The notes: generated from the sequence alone by a model not told the origin. 64,000 bases of DNA from Gorillibacterium massiliense (GCF_000455485.1 NZ_CBQR020000102.1:62001-126000); one strand, 5' to 3'. Positions 53,981-63,033 are shown, numbered from the stretch's first letter. Made by a program: numbers and translations.

Positions 53981-54904
53981 TCATGCCCCCTCGTTTACGG
54001 TTCGCAGAATCCGCTCCACCAGTTCTTTTGTGGAAAAGCCGGCGGCCGGCCGCTTCAGCCGGTACATCCGCGTTCCGCTGCCAACCTTTACAATAGTGGA
54101 AAAATGCCACTGGCCATCCGCCAGCTCCGGAATCATAAAATTGCGAAAGGTGTGTTCGACCAGAAGGGGAAGCCGGTTCAGCCCTTGGCAGGGATCGATC
54201 TCCAATTGGTCGTCTTCCGTCTTGTTCAACTCGAATATGCCGGCAAGGGGCGCCGTTCTATTGCTGAACTCGGCGGCAACCGGAATGGCATATTTGGTCT
54301 CATAGATCGTCTTGTACTGGGCCGCGTCCATACCGAGAAGCTCCAGGCTTTGCTGCCACAGCTTCTGCTGCGGATATCCGGGAATCACCTCCGGTTTTCC
54401 ATCCGAATCGTTCAACTTGACGGCAATCACGTCATCGGTGACGAGCGGGTAGCCGGATTGGAGAAATGCTGCAGCCAGCGTCGATTTGCCCGCCCCGGAG
54501 TCCCCTACGAAGGCATAGGCTTTGCCGTCGATCATGACTGCGCTGCCGTGCAAGGGCAGGATTCTTCGCTGCATGAGTATGGCCGCCATACAAGTACCCA
54601 GAAGATAGAGGCAAATGCTGTCTTCCGTTGCCTTTTCGAAAGGCATGACGGTAATGTCCCGGCCTTCCCGGACCCGATAGATCGCAAGATCAGGCACATA
54701 GAGCAACAATTGATTTTCATGATAGGCATAGTAATCGTCCGGATCGCCGTAAAGCTGCCAATCCTGATCCAGATCGCCGATCCGAATGTCCACATCCGCT
54801 TCTCCCTGTCGTTCCTCGATGCTCAACACGTCCGGCAATGCGATTTCAGAGCGTATAGTGAGTCCAAAGGCTTGATAATATCCGAATGGGTATTGCTGAA
54901 CCAT
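53981..54904 (-). CDS. HprK-like lasso-peptide kinase (PadeK type)
   Basis: A 307-residue protein with an HPr-kinase-like catalytic core: LPLHGSAVMIDGKAYAF near 117-132 with His119, Walker A GDSGAGKST at 134-142, and LVTDDVIAV near 154-162 with the acidic pair. The rest of HPr kinase is absent. In the paeninodin locus such a kinase phosphorylates the side chain of the precursor's C-terminal Ser. The precursor here does end in Ser, as does the second precursor at 63.0 kb. GGAGGGG site 7 bases before the ATG; two hairpins separate it from the precursor gene. Confidence 0.88.
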   Translation of the reverse strand: MVQQYPFGYYQAFGLTIRSEIALPDVLSIEERQGEADVDIRIGDLDQDWQLYGDPDDYYAYHENQLLLYVPDLAIYRVREGRDITVMPFEKATEDSICLYLLGTCMAAILMQRRILPLHGSAVMIDGKAYAFVGDSGAGKSTLAAAFLQSGYPLVTDDVIAVKLNDSDGKPEVIPGYPQQKLWQQSLELLGMDAAQYKTIYETKYAIPVAAEFSNRTAPLAGIFELNKTEDDQLEIDPCQGLNRLPLLVEHTFRNFMIPELADGQWHFSTIVKVGSGTRMYRLKRPAAGFSTKELVERILRTVNEGA

Positions 54905-54936
54905 CTGTTTTCCCCTCCACTTTCCTCCTGCACAGG

Positions 54937-55005
54937 CATGATAAAACCCTCAGTCTCCACAGGGTAAGGGCTTTATCATGCCGGCCGGAAGCCGGCTTGA
55001 TGATC
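54937..55005 (-). other. Two intercistronic hairpins between precursor and kinase genes
   Basis: CATGATAAA(A/G)CCCT arms (54937-54980) form one stem-loop, and ATCATGCCGGC / GCCGGCTTGATGAT (54976-55005) another. There is no long T-run, so partial termination or 3'-end protection of the precursor message is more likely than a full stop. A like pair of hairpins follows the second precursor. Confidence 0.7.
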
Positions 55006-55009
55006 AATC

Positions 55010-55153
55010 TTAGGACCTTACCGGCGGCGTGTCGATCTTGCGGTTGTTGCCGCCCTTCAAGTTTTTGTCGGGAACCGGCTTTTTCGGTCCTCCCAGCGTC
55101 ATTGCGACGTCAAGAACCTCTACACTCGGCTGTTGCCATTGCAGCTTTTGCAT
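55010..55153 (-). CDS. Lasso-peptide precursor, paeninodin-like
   Basis: A 47-residue RiPP precursor preceded by AAGGAGGTGATCGCA. The leader (1-20) has W-x-x-P at 6-9 where lasso leaders have Y-x-x-P, then EVLDVAMTL, with Thr at -2 from the proposed cleavage. The core (21-47) starts GGPKKPVPD: Gly1 and Asp9 can close a nine-residue macrolactam as in paeninodin (Ala1-Asp9, with the same P3 and P8). It ends DTPPVRS; the last Ser is the expected kinase target. The middle is basic and Asn/Gly-rich. Cleavage site and ring are inferred from family rules, not shown. Lies between cyclase and kinase genes. Confidence 0.88.
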   Translation of the reverse strand: MQKLQWQQPSVEVLDVAMTLGGPKKPVPDKNLKGGNNRKIDTPPVRS

Positions 55154-55181
55154 TGCGATCACCTCCTTTTTGGAATATGAG

Positions 55182-57113
55182 TTACGAGATGCGCTTCAAA
55201 AAACGGTACACGATCAGACTCTTCATCACGATCCCGGCGTCGGGATCGAAGGCGCAATCGGGGCGGGGAGCATGTCCCAATTTTTTGAGGGATGCCCGGA
55301 TCTGGTTCACATTGAGATATTCCTCAGCACGGGAATCCTTGCACAGTTCTTCGACTTCGCCAGCAATCGAAGGCCAAACGGAGTGAAGACGATGCATCCA
55401 ATCCGCTCCTTGCACTCCTCTTTTACGTTGATTAAGACGAACCGCATCCGGCAGACGATCTCTTGTAATCCGACGAGCAAGAGCACGGTCCATTCCTGAC
55501 TGGACAAACTGCTCATACGGCAGAGAGAGACAAAAGCGGATCACTCGCGGATCGCCTGTTGGGTCCCGCTCTAGGATTCCATAGCCAAGGGACAGCTTCG
55601 TTGTCGAAGTTCCCAAATGATTCGAAGCGGACAAGTTCTGCAAATAGTCTTTTCGTTCGTCAATATCATCGTTCGGGGAATCCGTCAGACTGATATCGTA
55701 AGGCAGCAGCTTTTCCATGATTCCGGATCGGGCGGCAAACTCGGGATGAATCAGCAGCGGAGTGTCGGAAATGGAAGCCGTTCCATGTCCTCTATGAGGC
55801 AGCGCCTCTTTTAAAAGATAGGGTACAATGCGGGAACGCCCGATGTTTTCGATTTTGCTGTACTGTTTGAGTTCGCGGTACAGGTGGATGAGCCGCAGCT
55901 TTTTCAAAATTCGGACGTAATAGTCCAGAGCCGGACCCCAAGAGAGAGTGTAATTGCCCCGACCGCCATTGAGCAGTACGCCTACTCCATCTCGCCTCGC
56001 TTGCTCCAGCATCCCCTTGATCCAGAAGGAGTTTTCAAAAAACTTATACGGCCCTTCCATCAGTTCCAAAATGTCGTCTACTTCGGTGAGGGCGTTGCGC
56101 TCCGGAAAATCAAGATAGGTATGGGTCAAGTTGCCGACTTGGTCGACGACCTCGCGGATGTAGGGACTTTCGTTGGCGACCATGCTACTGTCCGTCCAAT
56201 CGATGAAATCGGCAGATGGCACATAGCTGTAGGTATAAAGGGATTTTCCCTGCTTCTTCAGAGGCTCAGCCGCGAAACTGACGACGGAACCCGAATCCAG
56301 TCCGCCGCTAAGACTGGCTCCTACTTGATGGCGAGTGCGCAGCTTATCGTTAACCGCTTCCTGAAACACGGCAGAAAAGGCTTCTTCGTATTCCTGATTG
56401 GATTTCAGCCGGAGCTTATGGACCGGTTCTTCAAATGCGTCGTATTGCTCCAGAATCACGATGCCATTGGATACTGTAATCGAATGCGCCGGTGGGACCT
56501 GCTCGATACCCATGTAAAAGGTGGAATGAACGTCGAAGGATTCCAAAATATAAGGAATGGCCAGAAACTCCGCAAGCTTCTCTTCATTCAATTCTTTGCG
56601 CACGCCAGATATATGGAAAAGCGGGTTCGCAACGGTGCTGAAGGCAAACCGTTTTCCGTCGTTTATGTAATACAGCGTCCGGTTGCCGGTCATATCCCGC
56701 GCTCCGAAAAGCTGCTGCCGTTCCTCGTCCCAGATGACAAAGGTGTAGTCGCCGATCAAGTAGCGCGGCGCATTTCTTCCCCACTTGCGGTATGCGCAGA
56801 GAATCAACTCACAATCCGTAATCCGGCTCTGCCTGCCTGTTTCGATTTGAAGTTTCTCGAAGAGGTCCTTGCGGTTGTCGAGAATCACATCCGCCGTTAC
56901 CGTCAGCTTTCGCAGCCTGTCGTGAAAAGGAATCGGTTGATTAACGGACTCCGCCGTCACCCAGTTGGCCTGGCAGCCGAGAAAGACCGAACCGTTTGTC
57001 CACGTTTCCGCCGCATCACATGGATATTTTTGCAAAGCCTGCATCATCCCTCCGGCGTCCCCAGCGAAAACCGGCTCTCCCCGGTAATTCAAAATGCCTG
57101 TTATCGCGCTCAT
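55182..57113 (-). CDS. Lasso-peptide macrolactam synthetase (cyclase, C protein)
   Basis: A 643-residue asparagine-synthetase-B-like enzyme that adenylates the ring Asp and forms the isopeptide bond with the core's N-terminus. N-terminal Ntn glutaminase-like domain (~1-190) with Ser instead of the catalytic Cys2 (MSAITGIL), so it cannot use glutamine, as expected for lasso cyclases. C-terminal ATP-PPase domain with PP-loop SGGLDS at 269-274. First gene of the locus, AGGTG site; the precursor starts 28 bases later. Usual B1 (RRE) and B2 (peptidase) genes are not next to it. Confidence 0.92.
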   Translation of the reverse strand: MSAITGILNYRGEPVFAGDAGGMMQALQKYPCDAAETWTNGSVFLGCQANWVTAESVNQPIPFHDRLRKLTVTADVILDNRKDLFEKLQIETGRQSRITDCELILCAYRKWGRNAPRYLIGDYTFVIWDEERQQLFGARDMTGNRTLYYINDGKRFAFSTVANPLFHISGVRKELNEEKLAEFLAIPYILESFDVHSTFYMGIEQVPPAHSITVSNGIVILEQYDAFEEPVHKLRLKSNQEYEEAFSAVFQEAVNDKLRTRHQVGASLSGGLDSGSVVSFAAEPLKKQGKSLYTYSYVPSADFIDWTDSSMVANESPYIREVVDQVGNLTHTYLDFPERNALTEVDDILELMEGPYKFFENSFWIKGMLEQARRDGVGVLLNGGRGNYTLSWGPALDYYVRILKKLRLIHLYRELKQYSKIENIGRSRIVPYLLKEALPHRGHGTASISDTPLLIHPEFAARSGIMEKLLPYDISLTDSPNDDIDERKDYLQNLSASNHLGTSTTKLSLGYGILERDPTGDPRVIRFCLSLPYEQFVQSGMDRALARRITRDRLPDAVRLNQRKRGVQGADWMHRLHSVWPSIAGEVEELCKDSRAEEYLNVNQIRASLKKLGHAPRPDCAFDPDAGIVMKSLIVYRFLKRIS

Positions 57114-57148
57114 TCAAAACACCTGACTTCTGTACTAAAATGATTACT

Positions 57149-57236
57149 GATACAAAATGTATACTTTAGTTAGATAGTATCATAGATGATACATTTTGTA
57201 ACTATGAATTTGCTGCTTTTTTGTGACCTAAGTCAT
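57149..57236 (-). promoter_or_regulatory. Regulatory module of the lasso locus (copy 1)
   Basis: Contains GATACAAAATGTATAC (57149-57164), an inverted partner GATACATTTTGTAAC (57188-57202) and, 34 bases from the start of the latter, TGTGAC-CT-AAGTCAT (57222-57236). The GATACA palindrome and the TGTGAC..AAGTCAT motif recur with the same 34- and 42-base offsets at 63451-63499 upstream of the second precursor. It probably binds a common regulator and holds the promoter of the cyclase operon. Confidence 0.7.
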
Positions 57237-57295
57237 AACTACGGGAAATTCCGCTTTTATTCGGTTTGCTGATAAATCCTATAAGTTCATTTGTT

Positions 57296-57324
57296 TTGAC
57301 CGTCGTACTTTGCTGTGTTAAATT
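57296..57324 (+). promoter_or_regulatory. Predicted promoter of cysJI
   Basis: TTGACC (57296-57301), 17-base spacer, TAAATT (57319-57324). A sigma-A type promoter about 75 bases before the cysJ start codon. No clear CymR or S-box element was recognised. Confidence 0.65.
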
Positions 57325-57398
57325 CATAGGAAGTAGATCGGATTTACGGATTAATGATTTGGAATAGCGATTAAGCCATGCAGCGAGGTGGAAGGATT

Positions 57399-59267
57399 TT
57401 GGTTATCCATGTTACAAACAGTCCTTTTAATGAAGAACAAGCGGAATTGCTCAATCGGCTTCTGCCAGGGTTAACGGACACCCAACGGATATGGCTGACC
57501 GGTTATTTGGCTGCCTTATCTGTGGGCGGCGCCTCCTTATCAGCAGCGTCAGTCGGAACGGTTCAGACGTTGAATGCGGCGGTAGAAGCGGGTGCAGCAC
57601 CTGATCCTGCGGCAACGGCAGCCGCCCCCAAGGAAGCCACGATCCTCTTCGGCTCCCAAACCGGCAACAGTCAAGGTTTGGCCAAAAAGCTGGCCAAGAA
57701 GCTGGAGGAGCAAGGCGTTCAGGTCACTTTATCCGCCATGAGCGATTTTAAAACCGGCAACTTGAAAAAAGTGAACAACCTGTTCCTGATCGTCAGCACC
57801 CATGGGGAGGGCGATCCGCCCGACAATGCTCTGGCGTTCCATGAGTTTTTACACGGCAAACGGGCGCCACAGCTTCCGGAACTGCACTATTCCGTGCTGG
57901 CTTTGGGTGACTTGTCCTACGAGTTTTTCTGCCAAACGGGTAAAGACTTCGACCTCCGTCTGGAAGAGCTGGGCGCGAAACGCCTCGTTCCCCGCACCGA
58001 TTGCGACGTCGATTTTGGCGAACCGGCGGCAGCTTGGATTACGGAAGTCGTTGGCGCCTTGAACGGCAGCGCAGCGAATGCTGCGGCAGGCGGCGCCATT
58101 AACGTATCGGCTGTTGCGGACGCAGGAAGCGCCGGGGAATCCGAGTATTCCCGCAGCCATCCTTTCCGCGCCGAGGTGTTGGAGAACTCCAACCTAAACG
58201 GCCGCGGCTCGGACCGGGAAACCCGCCACATCGAACTTAATCTGGCAGGTTCCAATCTCGTATATGAACCGGGGGACAGCCTGGGTATTTTTCCGGAAAA
58301 CCATCCCCGCCTCGTGGACGAGCTAATCGTCGCCATGGGTTGGGCCGGGGACGAGCTGGTGCCCGCAGGAAAAAACGGCGAAACGCGCAAGCTGCGGGAA
58401 GCTCTTGCTTCCTATTATGAAGTTACCGTCCTGACCAAACCCCTTGTGGAGCAAGCGGCAAAGCTGGCTCCGGGATCGAAGTTGGGCGAATTGTTAAGCT
58501 TGGGGCAGGAGAAGCTTCGGGAATATCTCGGGAGCCGCGACCTGTTGGACCTGGTAGAAGATTACGGCTTAAAGGGCATTGCCGCTGTCGAGTTCGTCTC
58601 CATCCTGCGGAAAATCCCGCCGCGCTTGTACTCCATCGCCAGCAGTCCGCAGGCCTATCCTGACGAGGCGCACATTACGGTACGCGCTGTCCGTTACGAA
58701 GAAAGCGGCCGCGACCGGTACGGTGTCTGCTCCGTGCAATTGGCCGAACGAGCGCAAATCGGCGATACGATGCCGATGTTCATTCAGCAAAACCCCAACT
58801 TCAAGCTTCCGGCTAACCCGGATGCCCCGATCATCATGATCGGCCCCGGCACCGGCGTCGCACCTTTCCGGGCGTTTCTGGGCGAACGGCAAGAGACGGG
58901 AGCGGCAGGCAAAACGTGGCTGTTTTACGGGGATCAGCATTTCCACACCGATTTCCTGTATCAAGTGGAGTGGCAGCGCTGGCTTAAGGAAGGCCTCCTC
59001 ACCCGCATGGACGTAGCTTTTTCCCGGGATACGGAGGAAAAGGTGTATGTGCAACACCGGATGCTTTCCAACGGCGGCGAGCTTTATAAATGGCTGCAAG
59101 AAGGCGCCTATGTCTATGTCTGCGGCGACGAAAAACGCATGGCTCACGACGTCCACAACGCACTCCTCACCATCCTTGTGCAAGAAGGCGACTTAAGCTT
59201 CGAGGAAGCCGCGGACTATATCCTTAAGCTGCAGCAGGAGAAACGTTATCAGCGGGACGTGTACTGA
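57399..59267 (+). CDS. cysJ: Sulfite reductase (NADPH) flavoprotein alpha subunit
   Basis: A 622-residue diflavin reductase that passes electrons from NADPH via FAD and FMN to CysI. FMN-binding flavodoxin domain (~75-205) with LFGSQTGNSQGLAKKL, STHGEGDPPDNA and LGDLSYEFFCQTG; linker; FAD domain (~235-450) with RLYSIASS near 408; NADPH domain with GPGTGVAPFRAFLGER near 478 and YVCGDEKRMAHDV near 570; the end YQRDVY is typical. I choose the TTG at 57399: GAGGTGG lies 7 bases before it and the result matches homologues (M-x-x-x-VTNSPFN). Followed 48 bases later by cysI. Confidence 0.93.
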   Translation: MVIHVTNSPFNEEQAELLNRLLPGLTDTQRIWLTGYLAALSVGGASLSAASVGTVQTLNAAVEAGAAPDPAATAAAPKEATILFGSQTGNSQGLAKKLAKKLEEQGVQVTLSAMSDFKTGNLKKVNNLFLIVSTHGEGDPPDNALAFHEFLHGKRAPQLPELHYSVLALGDLSYEFFCQTGKDFDLRLEELGAKRLVPRTDCDVDFGEPAAAWITEVVGALNGSAANAAAGGAINVSAVADAGSAGESEYSRSHPFRAEVLENSNLNGRGSDRETRHIELNLAGSNLVYEPGDSLGIFPENHPRLVDELIVAMGWAGDELVPAGKNGETRKLREALASYYEVTVLTKPLVEQAAKLAPGSKLGELLSLGQEKLREYLGSRDLLDLVEDYGLKGIAAVEFVSILRKIPPRLYSIASSPQAYPDEAHITVRAVRYEESGRDRYGVCSVQLAERAQIGDTMPMFIQQNPNFKLPANPDAPIIMIGPGTGVAPFRAFLGERQETGAAGKTWLFYGDQHFHTDFLYQVEWQRWLKEGLLTRMDVAFSRDTEEKVYVQHRMLSNGGELYKWLQEGAYVYVCGDEKRMAHDVHNALLTILVQEGDLSFEEAADYILKLQQEKRYQRDVY

Positions 59268-59315
59268 TCGGGTTGTCCCGTCCGAATGTCCGAGTGTCCG
59301 AAAGGAGATATAAGC

Positions 59316-61042
59316 ATGGCAAAAGAAAACCCATATCCGCCCCATGACCGCCCCCATAGCGACGTGGAGGATATCAAACGAGTGAGTAATTATTTGCGGG
59401 GCAATCTTACTGAAACCCTCGCTGATCCGATAACCGGGTCTATCCCTGAGGATGACAACCGACTGATGAAGCATCACGGCAGCTACATGCAGGACGACCG
59501 CGACCTGCGCAACGAGCGGGCCAAGCAAAAGCTGGAGCCGGCTTACCAGTTCATGCTGCGGGTACGCGCTGCCGGCGGCATTGTGACTCCGGATCAATGG
59601 CTGATGATGGATCGAATCTCTCATAAATACGGAAACAGCACGATTCGCTTGACGACCCGTCAATCGTTCCAGCTTCATGGCGTCATCAAATGGAACTTGA
59701 AAAAGACGATTAAGGAAGTCAATGATGCGCTGCTCAGTACTCTGGCTGCCTGCGGTGACGTCAACCGCAACGTCATGTGCAACCCCAATCCCAACCAGTC
59801 GGAGATTCATGCAGAAGTATATGAATGGCCAGCAAGGTCAGCAACCATTTGGACCCCCGCACCCGTGCCTACGCAGAAATTTGGCTGGACGGGGAGAAGG
59901 TCTCCGACAGCCTGGACCCTGGAGAAGAAGTGGAGCCGATCTACGGGCCGGTCTACCTGCCCCGGAAGTTCAAAATCGGCATCGCCGTACCGCCTTCCAA
60001 CGACGTCGACGTCTTTTCCCAAGACCTCGGCCTCATCGCTATCGTGGAAGACGGCAAACTCAAAGGCTTCAACGTTTCCGTCGGCGGCGGCATGGGCATG
60101 ACTCATGGCGACACCAAAACCTATCCTCAAGTAGGAAAAGTCATCGGTTTCTGCACCCCGGAACAGCTCATCGACGTAGCAGAGAAAACCGTGACCATCC
60201 AGCGGGATTACGGCGACCGCGCCGTGCGCAAGCACGCCCGGTTCAAATACACCATCGATGACCGGGGTCTCGACTGGTTCACAGCGGAATTGACGGAACG
60301 GCTGGGATGGGCGCTCTCCGAAGCGAAACCCTTCCAGTTCGACCATCATGGCGACCGGTACGGCTGGGTCAAGGGCAGCGACGGCAAATGGCACTTCACG
60401 CTGTTCATCGAAAACGGACGGATCAAGGACACCGACGATTACCCGCTGATGACCGGCCTTCGAGAAATCGCCAAGGTTCATGACGGGGATTTCCGCCTGA
60501 CGGCTAACCAAAACTTGATCATCGGCGGCATCAGTCCCCGCAAGAAGAAGAAAATCGAAGGGTTGATCGAGCAGTACCTCCTCTCCGACGGCAAGCTGAA
60601 TTCCGCCCTGCGGCGCAATTCCATGGCTTGCGTAGCACTGCCTACCTGCGGCTTGGCCATGGCCGAGTCCGAACGCTACTTGCCCTCGCTCATCGGCAAA
60701 CTGGAGCCGGTTCTGGAAGAAGCGGGCCTGCGGGATGAAGAGATCGTCATCCGCATGACCGGCTGCCCCAACGGTTGCGCCCGCCCGGCCTTGGCCGAGC
60801 TAGCCTTCATCGGCAAGGCGCCGGGCAAGTACAACCTGTACCTGGGCGGCGGCTTCGCCGGACAACGCCTGAACAAGCTGTACAAGGAAAACATCGGCGA
60901 AGACGAGATTCTGGACACGATTCGGCCGATCATCAACCGGTACGCCAAGGAACGGCTTCCAGAGGAGCATTTCGGGGACTTCACCATCCGTGCTGGATAC
61001 GTCAAGGAAGTGCGAGACGGTCAGGAGTTCCACGCGGTATAA
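59316..61042 (+). pseudogene. cysI: Sulfite reductase hemoprotein beta subunit, with a one-base frameshift
   Basis: CysI reduces sulfite to sulfide with siroheme and a 4Fe-4S cluster. The first part (59316 to ~59828) encodes the ferredoxin-like domain in one frame ([14 protein letters not shown]-like [28 protein letters not shown]). The rest continues from ~59826 in the next frame ([15 protein letters not shown]...) and has the cluster/siroheme Cys: CVALPTCG near 60627-60650 and [13 protein letters not shown] near 60764. TGGCC at ~59826-59830 should be TGGGCC; restoring one G gives 575 continuous residues, the normal length. So a one-base deletion or a sequencing error. GAAAGGAG site before the ATG at 59316. 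Confidence 0.9.
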
Positions 61043-61062
61043 AGATTTAGTTTTGGTATAGC

Positions 61063-61094
61063 AAAGAGCCGCCCCTGATCAGGGGCGGCTCTTT
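61063..61094. terminator. Bidirectional terminator
   Basis: AAAGAGCCGCCCCTGA pairs perfectly with TCAGGGGCGGCTCTTT. It ends cysI on the plus strand and the second exporter gene on the minus strand. Confidence 0.93.
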
Positions 61095-61103
61095 CGCTGT
61101 CTA

Positions 61104-62906
61104 TCATGAATTTACCACCGCTTGATAGCGGAGCAGCGTGCCGAAGGCGCCTTCCTGCTCGCTGGAAAGCTGCTGATAGCCGCCCTGCTGAATGATGGAC
61201 CCGTTCTCCAGCACGATGACCTGGTCGGCGCCGCGGATCGTGGACAAGCGGTGGGCGATGACGATGATCGTCAGCGTCCCCTTCAGCCGATCCAACGCCA
61301 TCTGGATGTTCCGCTCGTTTTCGCTGTCCAGCGCGCTGGTGGCTTCGTCCAACACGAGAATCGCAGGCTTGCGCAAAATCGCCCTGGCTAGCACGACTCG
61401 CTGCCGCTCACCGCCGGACAGCCGGACTCCCCGGTCTCCGAGGACCGTGTCCAGCCCTTGAGGCAGCTTTTTCACGAACTCGTCGGCAGAGGCAAAGGTC
61501 AGCGCCTCCCACATTTGCGCCTCGCTGGCGCCGGGAGCGGCGACGGCCAAATTTTCCCGCAAGGTAGAATGAAACAGGAAAGGATCTTGAGAAACGTAAC
61601 TGACCGTCCCGCGAAAATCAATCCTCTCCTCCGGCGTAAGGGCTCTCCCGTCAACAAGAACCTCACCTTTCTCTGGCTTCAGAAGGCCGATGAGAATGTC
61701 GATAAGCGTGCTTTTACCGGCGCCGGATTTGCCGACGAAAGCGGTCATGCTGTTTACAGGAATGCGCAGGTTAATGTCGCGCAGGGCATAAGCCGGCAAC
61801 GTCTGGTCATAGCGGAAGCTGATTTTCCGGCACTCGATGCCGTGGATAACGCGCAGGCGGGCGCTTTGGTTGTTCATTTTCCCTGCATCCATTTCCCGGG
61901 CGGCCTGATACTCCTTCTGCAGCGCCGTGAGACTGGTAAAGGCGGGAATAGCTTGGGCCATCGACTCCCAGCCGGATTGCAGCCAGCTCATTTTCGGCCA
62001 CAGTCGAGAAAACAACAGTACGATCAAGATCAAACGATCCGGCGAAACGTGAAACAACGTGTAGGACGCGTACAAAAACCCGACCATTAAAAACCCCGAA
62101 ACCGCCTTGTACACGGACTGAGTCCGGGACTGCAGCTTCAGGAACTGCATGCTGTTATCCTGAAAATCTTGGTTGAAGGAACGGAACCATGCCGTATGCT
62201 GGCCTTCCATCCGGTTGCTTTTGATATCCTTGATGCCACTAAACTGATCCGTAATCCCGGCAAAATACCGCGCCGACAAATCCGTGATGCGCTCCCCCAA
62301 TTCCTTCGATTTCCGGACATTCCGGCGGGAAAGCAGCGCGAGAACTACGCCGCAGATCAGAATGGAGAAGGTGAGCTCCACCGAAAGCCAGAGAGCAAGT
62401 CCGATTTGCACTGCCGTAAACAGAAGGGTAGTAACAAAGCCCAAAGCCATATAAATGCCGTCGATGACCCGAGGCAGCTCCGACTCCATGATATGAATGA
62501 AATCGGACTTCCGTCTACGCAAGAAAAACGGCCAATCTGCGGCCAACAAAGATTCGTAAAACTCTTCCCGCATGTGGCGGTCAAAGCCCATCTCCAGTTT
62601 TTGGTTCCAAATTTGTTGGCTGCGCTGGAGGACAATCTGAATGCCTAACAGCAGCAGGAAGGCAATGAGGACGATCGCCAAAGCCTTATCCTGCGGCAAC
62701 CCTTTCAGAGGCGCAGCCAGCGTCTGGGAAAACGGGATGGAACTTGCGCTCGAGTCGGTTAAACCGATCACGCCGAGCATGGGCACAAGCAGGACGAGCC
62801 CGAAGCTTTGCAGCAGGCTGACGAACATCATCCCGAGAAGATAAACGTAAAGCTTTGTTCCGGCAAACAAGCGAAGCTTATTCATATAACGAAAAACAAT
62901 ACCCAT
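61104..62906 (-). CDS. ABC exporter of the second RiPP locus (copy 2)
   Basis: A 600-residue half-ABC exporter, alignable without large gaps to the copy at 52177-53976 (N-terminus M-x6-NKLRLFAGTKLYVYLLGMMFVSLLQS; ATPase motifs VGKSGAGKST, LSGGERQR, ILVLDEATSALD; C-term LLRYQAVVNS versus LLRYQDVVNS). So the two are paralogues from a locus duplication. I start it at 62906, which has AAGGAG 9 bases upstream and equals the start of copy 1; the open frame extends to 63041, through intercistronic hairpins. It is preceded only by the Thr-Pro-core precursor, with no cyclase or kinase of its own. Confidence 0.92.
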   Translation of the reverse strand: MGIVFRYMNKLRLFAGTKLYVYLLGMMFVSLLQSFGLVLLVPMLGVIGLTDSSASSIPFSQTLAAPLKGLPQDKALAIVLIAFLLLLGIQIVLQRSQQIWNQKLEMGFDRHMREEFYESLLAADWPFFLRRRKSDFIHIMESELPRVIDGIYMALGFVTTLLFTAVQIGLALWLSVELTFSILICGVVLALLSRRNVRKSKELGERITDLSARYFAGITDQFSGIKDIKSNRMEGQHTAWFRSFNQDFQDNSMQFLKLQSRTQSVYKAVSGFLMVGFLYASYTLFHVSPDRLILIVLLFSRLWPKMSWLQSGWESMAQAIPAFTSLTALQKEYQAAREMDAGKMNNQSARLRVIHGIECRKISFRYDQTLPAYALRDINLRIPVNSMTAFVGKSGAGKSTLIDILIGLLKPEKGEVLVDGRALTPEERIDFRGTVSYVSQDPFLFHSTLRENLAVAAPGASEAQMWEALTFASADEFVKKLPQGLDTVLGDRGVRLSGGERQRVVLARAILRKPAILVLDEATSALDSENERNIQMALDRLKGTLTIIVIAHRLSTIRGADQVIVLENGSIIQQGGYQQLSSEQEGAFGTLLRYQAVVNS

Positions 62907-62969
62907 TCCATTGAACTCCTTCATAATCGGCATGGAGCGCTTTTCTCCATCCTTTCTTTTGGCGCGAGA

Positions 62970-63033
62970 CATGCTAAGGATTTGATCGGGCCCGGATAAA
63001 ATCTTTAGCATGCCGGCCAATCGGCAGGCATGC
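62970..63033 (-). other. Two intercistronic hairpins after the second precursor
   Basis: CATGCTAAGGATTT pairs with AAATCTTTAGCATG (62970-63012, one wobble) and GCATGCC with GGCATGC (63008-63033). The arrangement of two adjacent hairpins sharing a CATGCCGGCC segment mirrors the one after the first precursor. Confidence 0.65.

Noticed and set aside
55884-57143. Plus-strand open frame of 419 codons
   Set aside because: It is the antisense shadow of the lasso cyclase gene; it has no ribosome-binding site and no family resemblance, while the minus strand encodes a full cyclase.
59800-59850. Programmed frameshift in cysI
   Set aside because: No slippery heptamer, internal Shine-Dalgarno or downstream structure was seen, and CysI is not known to use frameshifting; a deletion or sequencing error is simpler.
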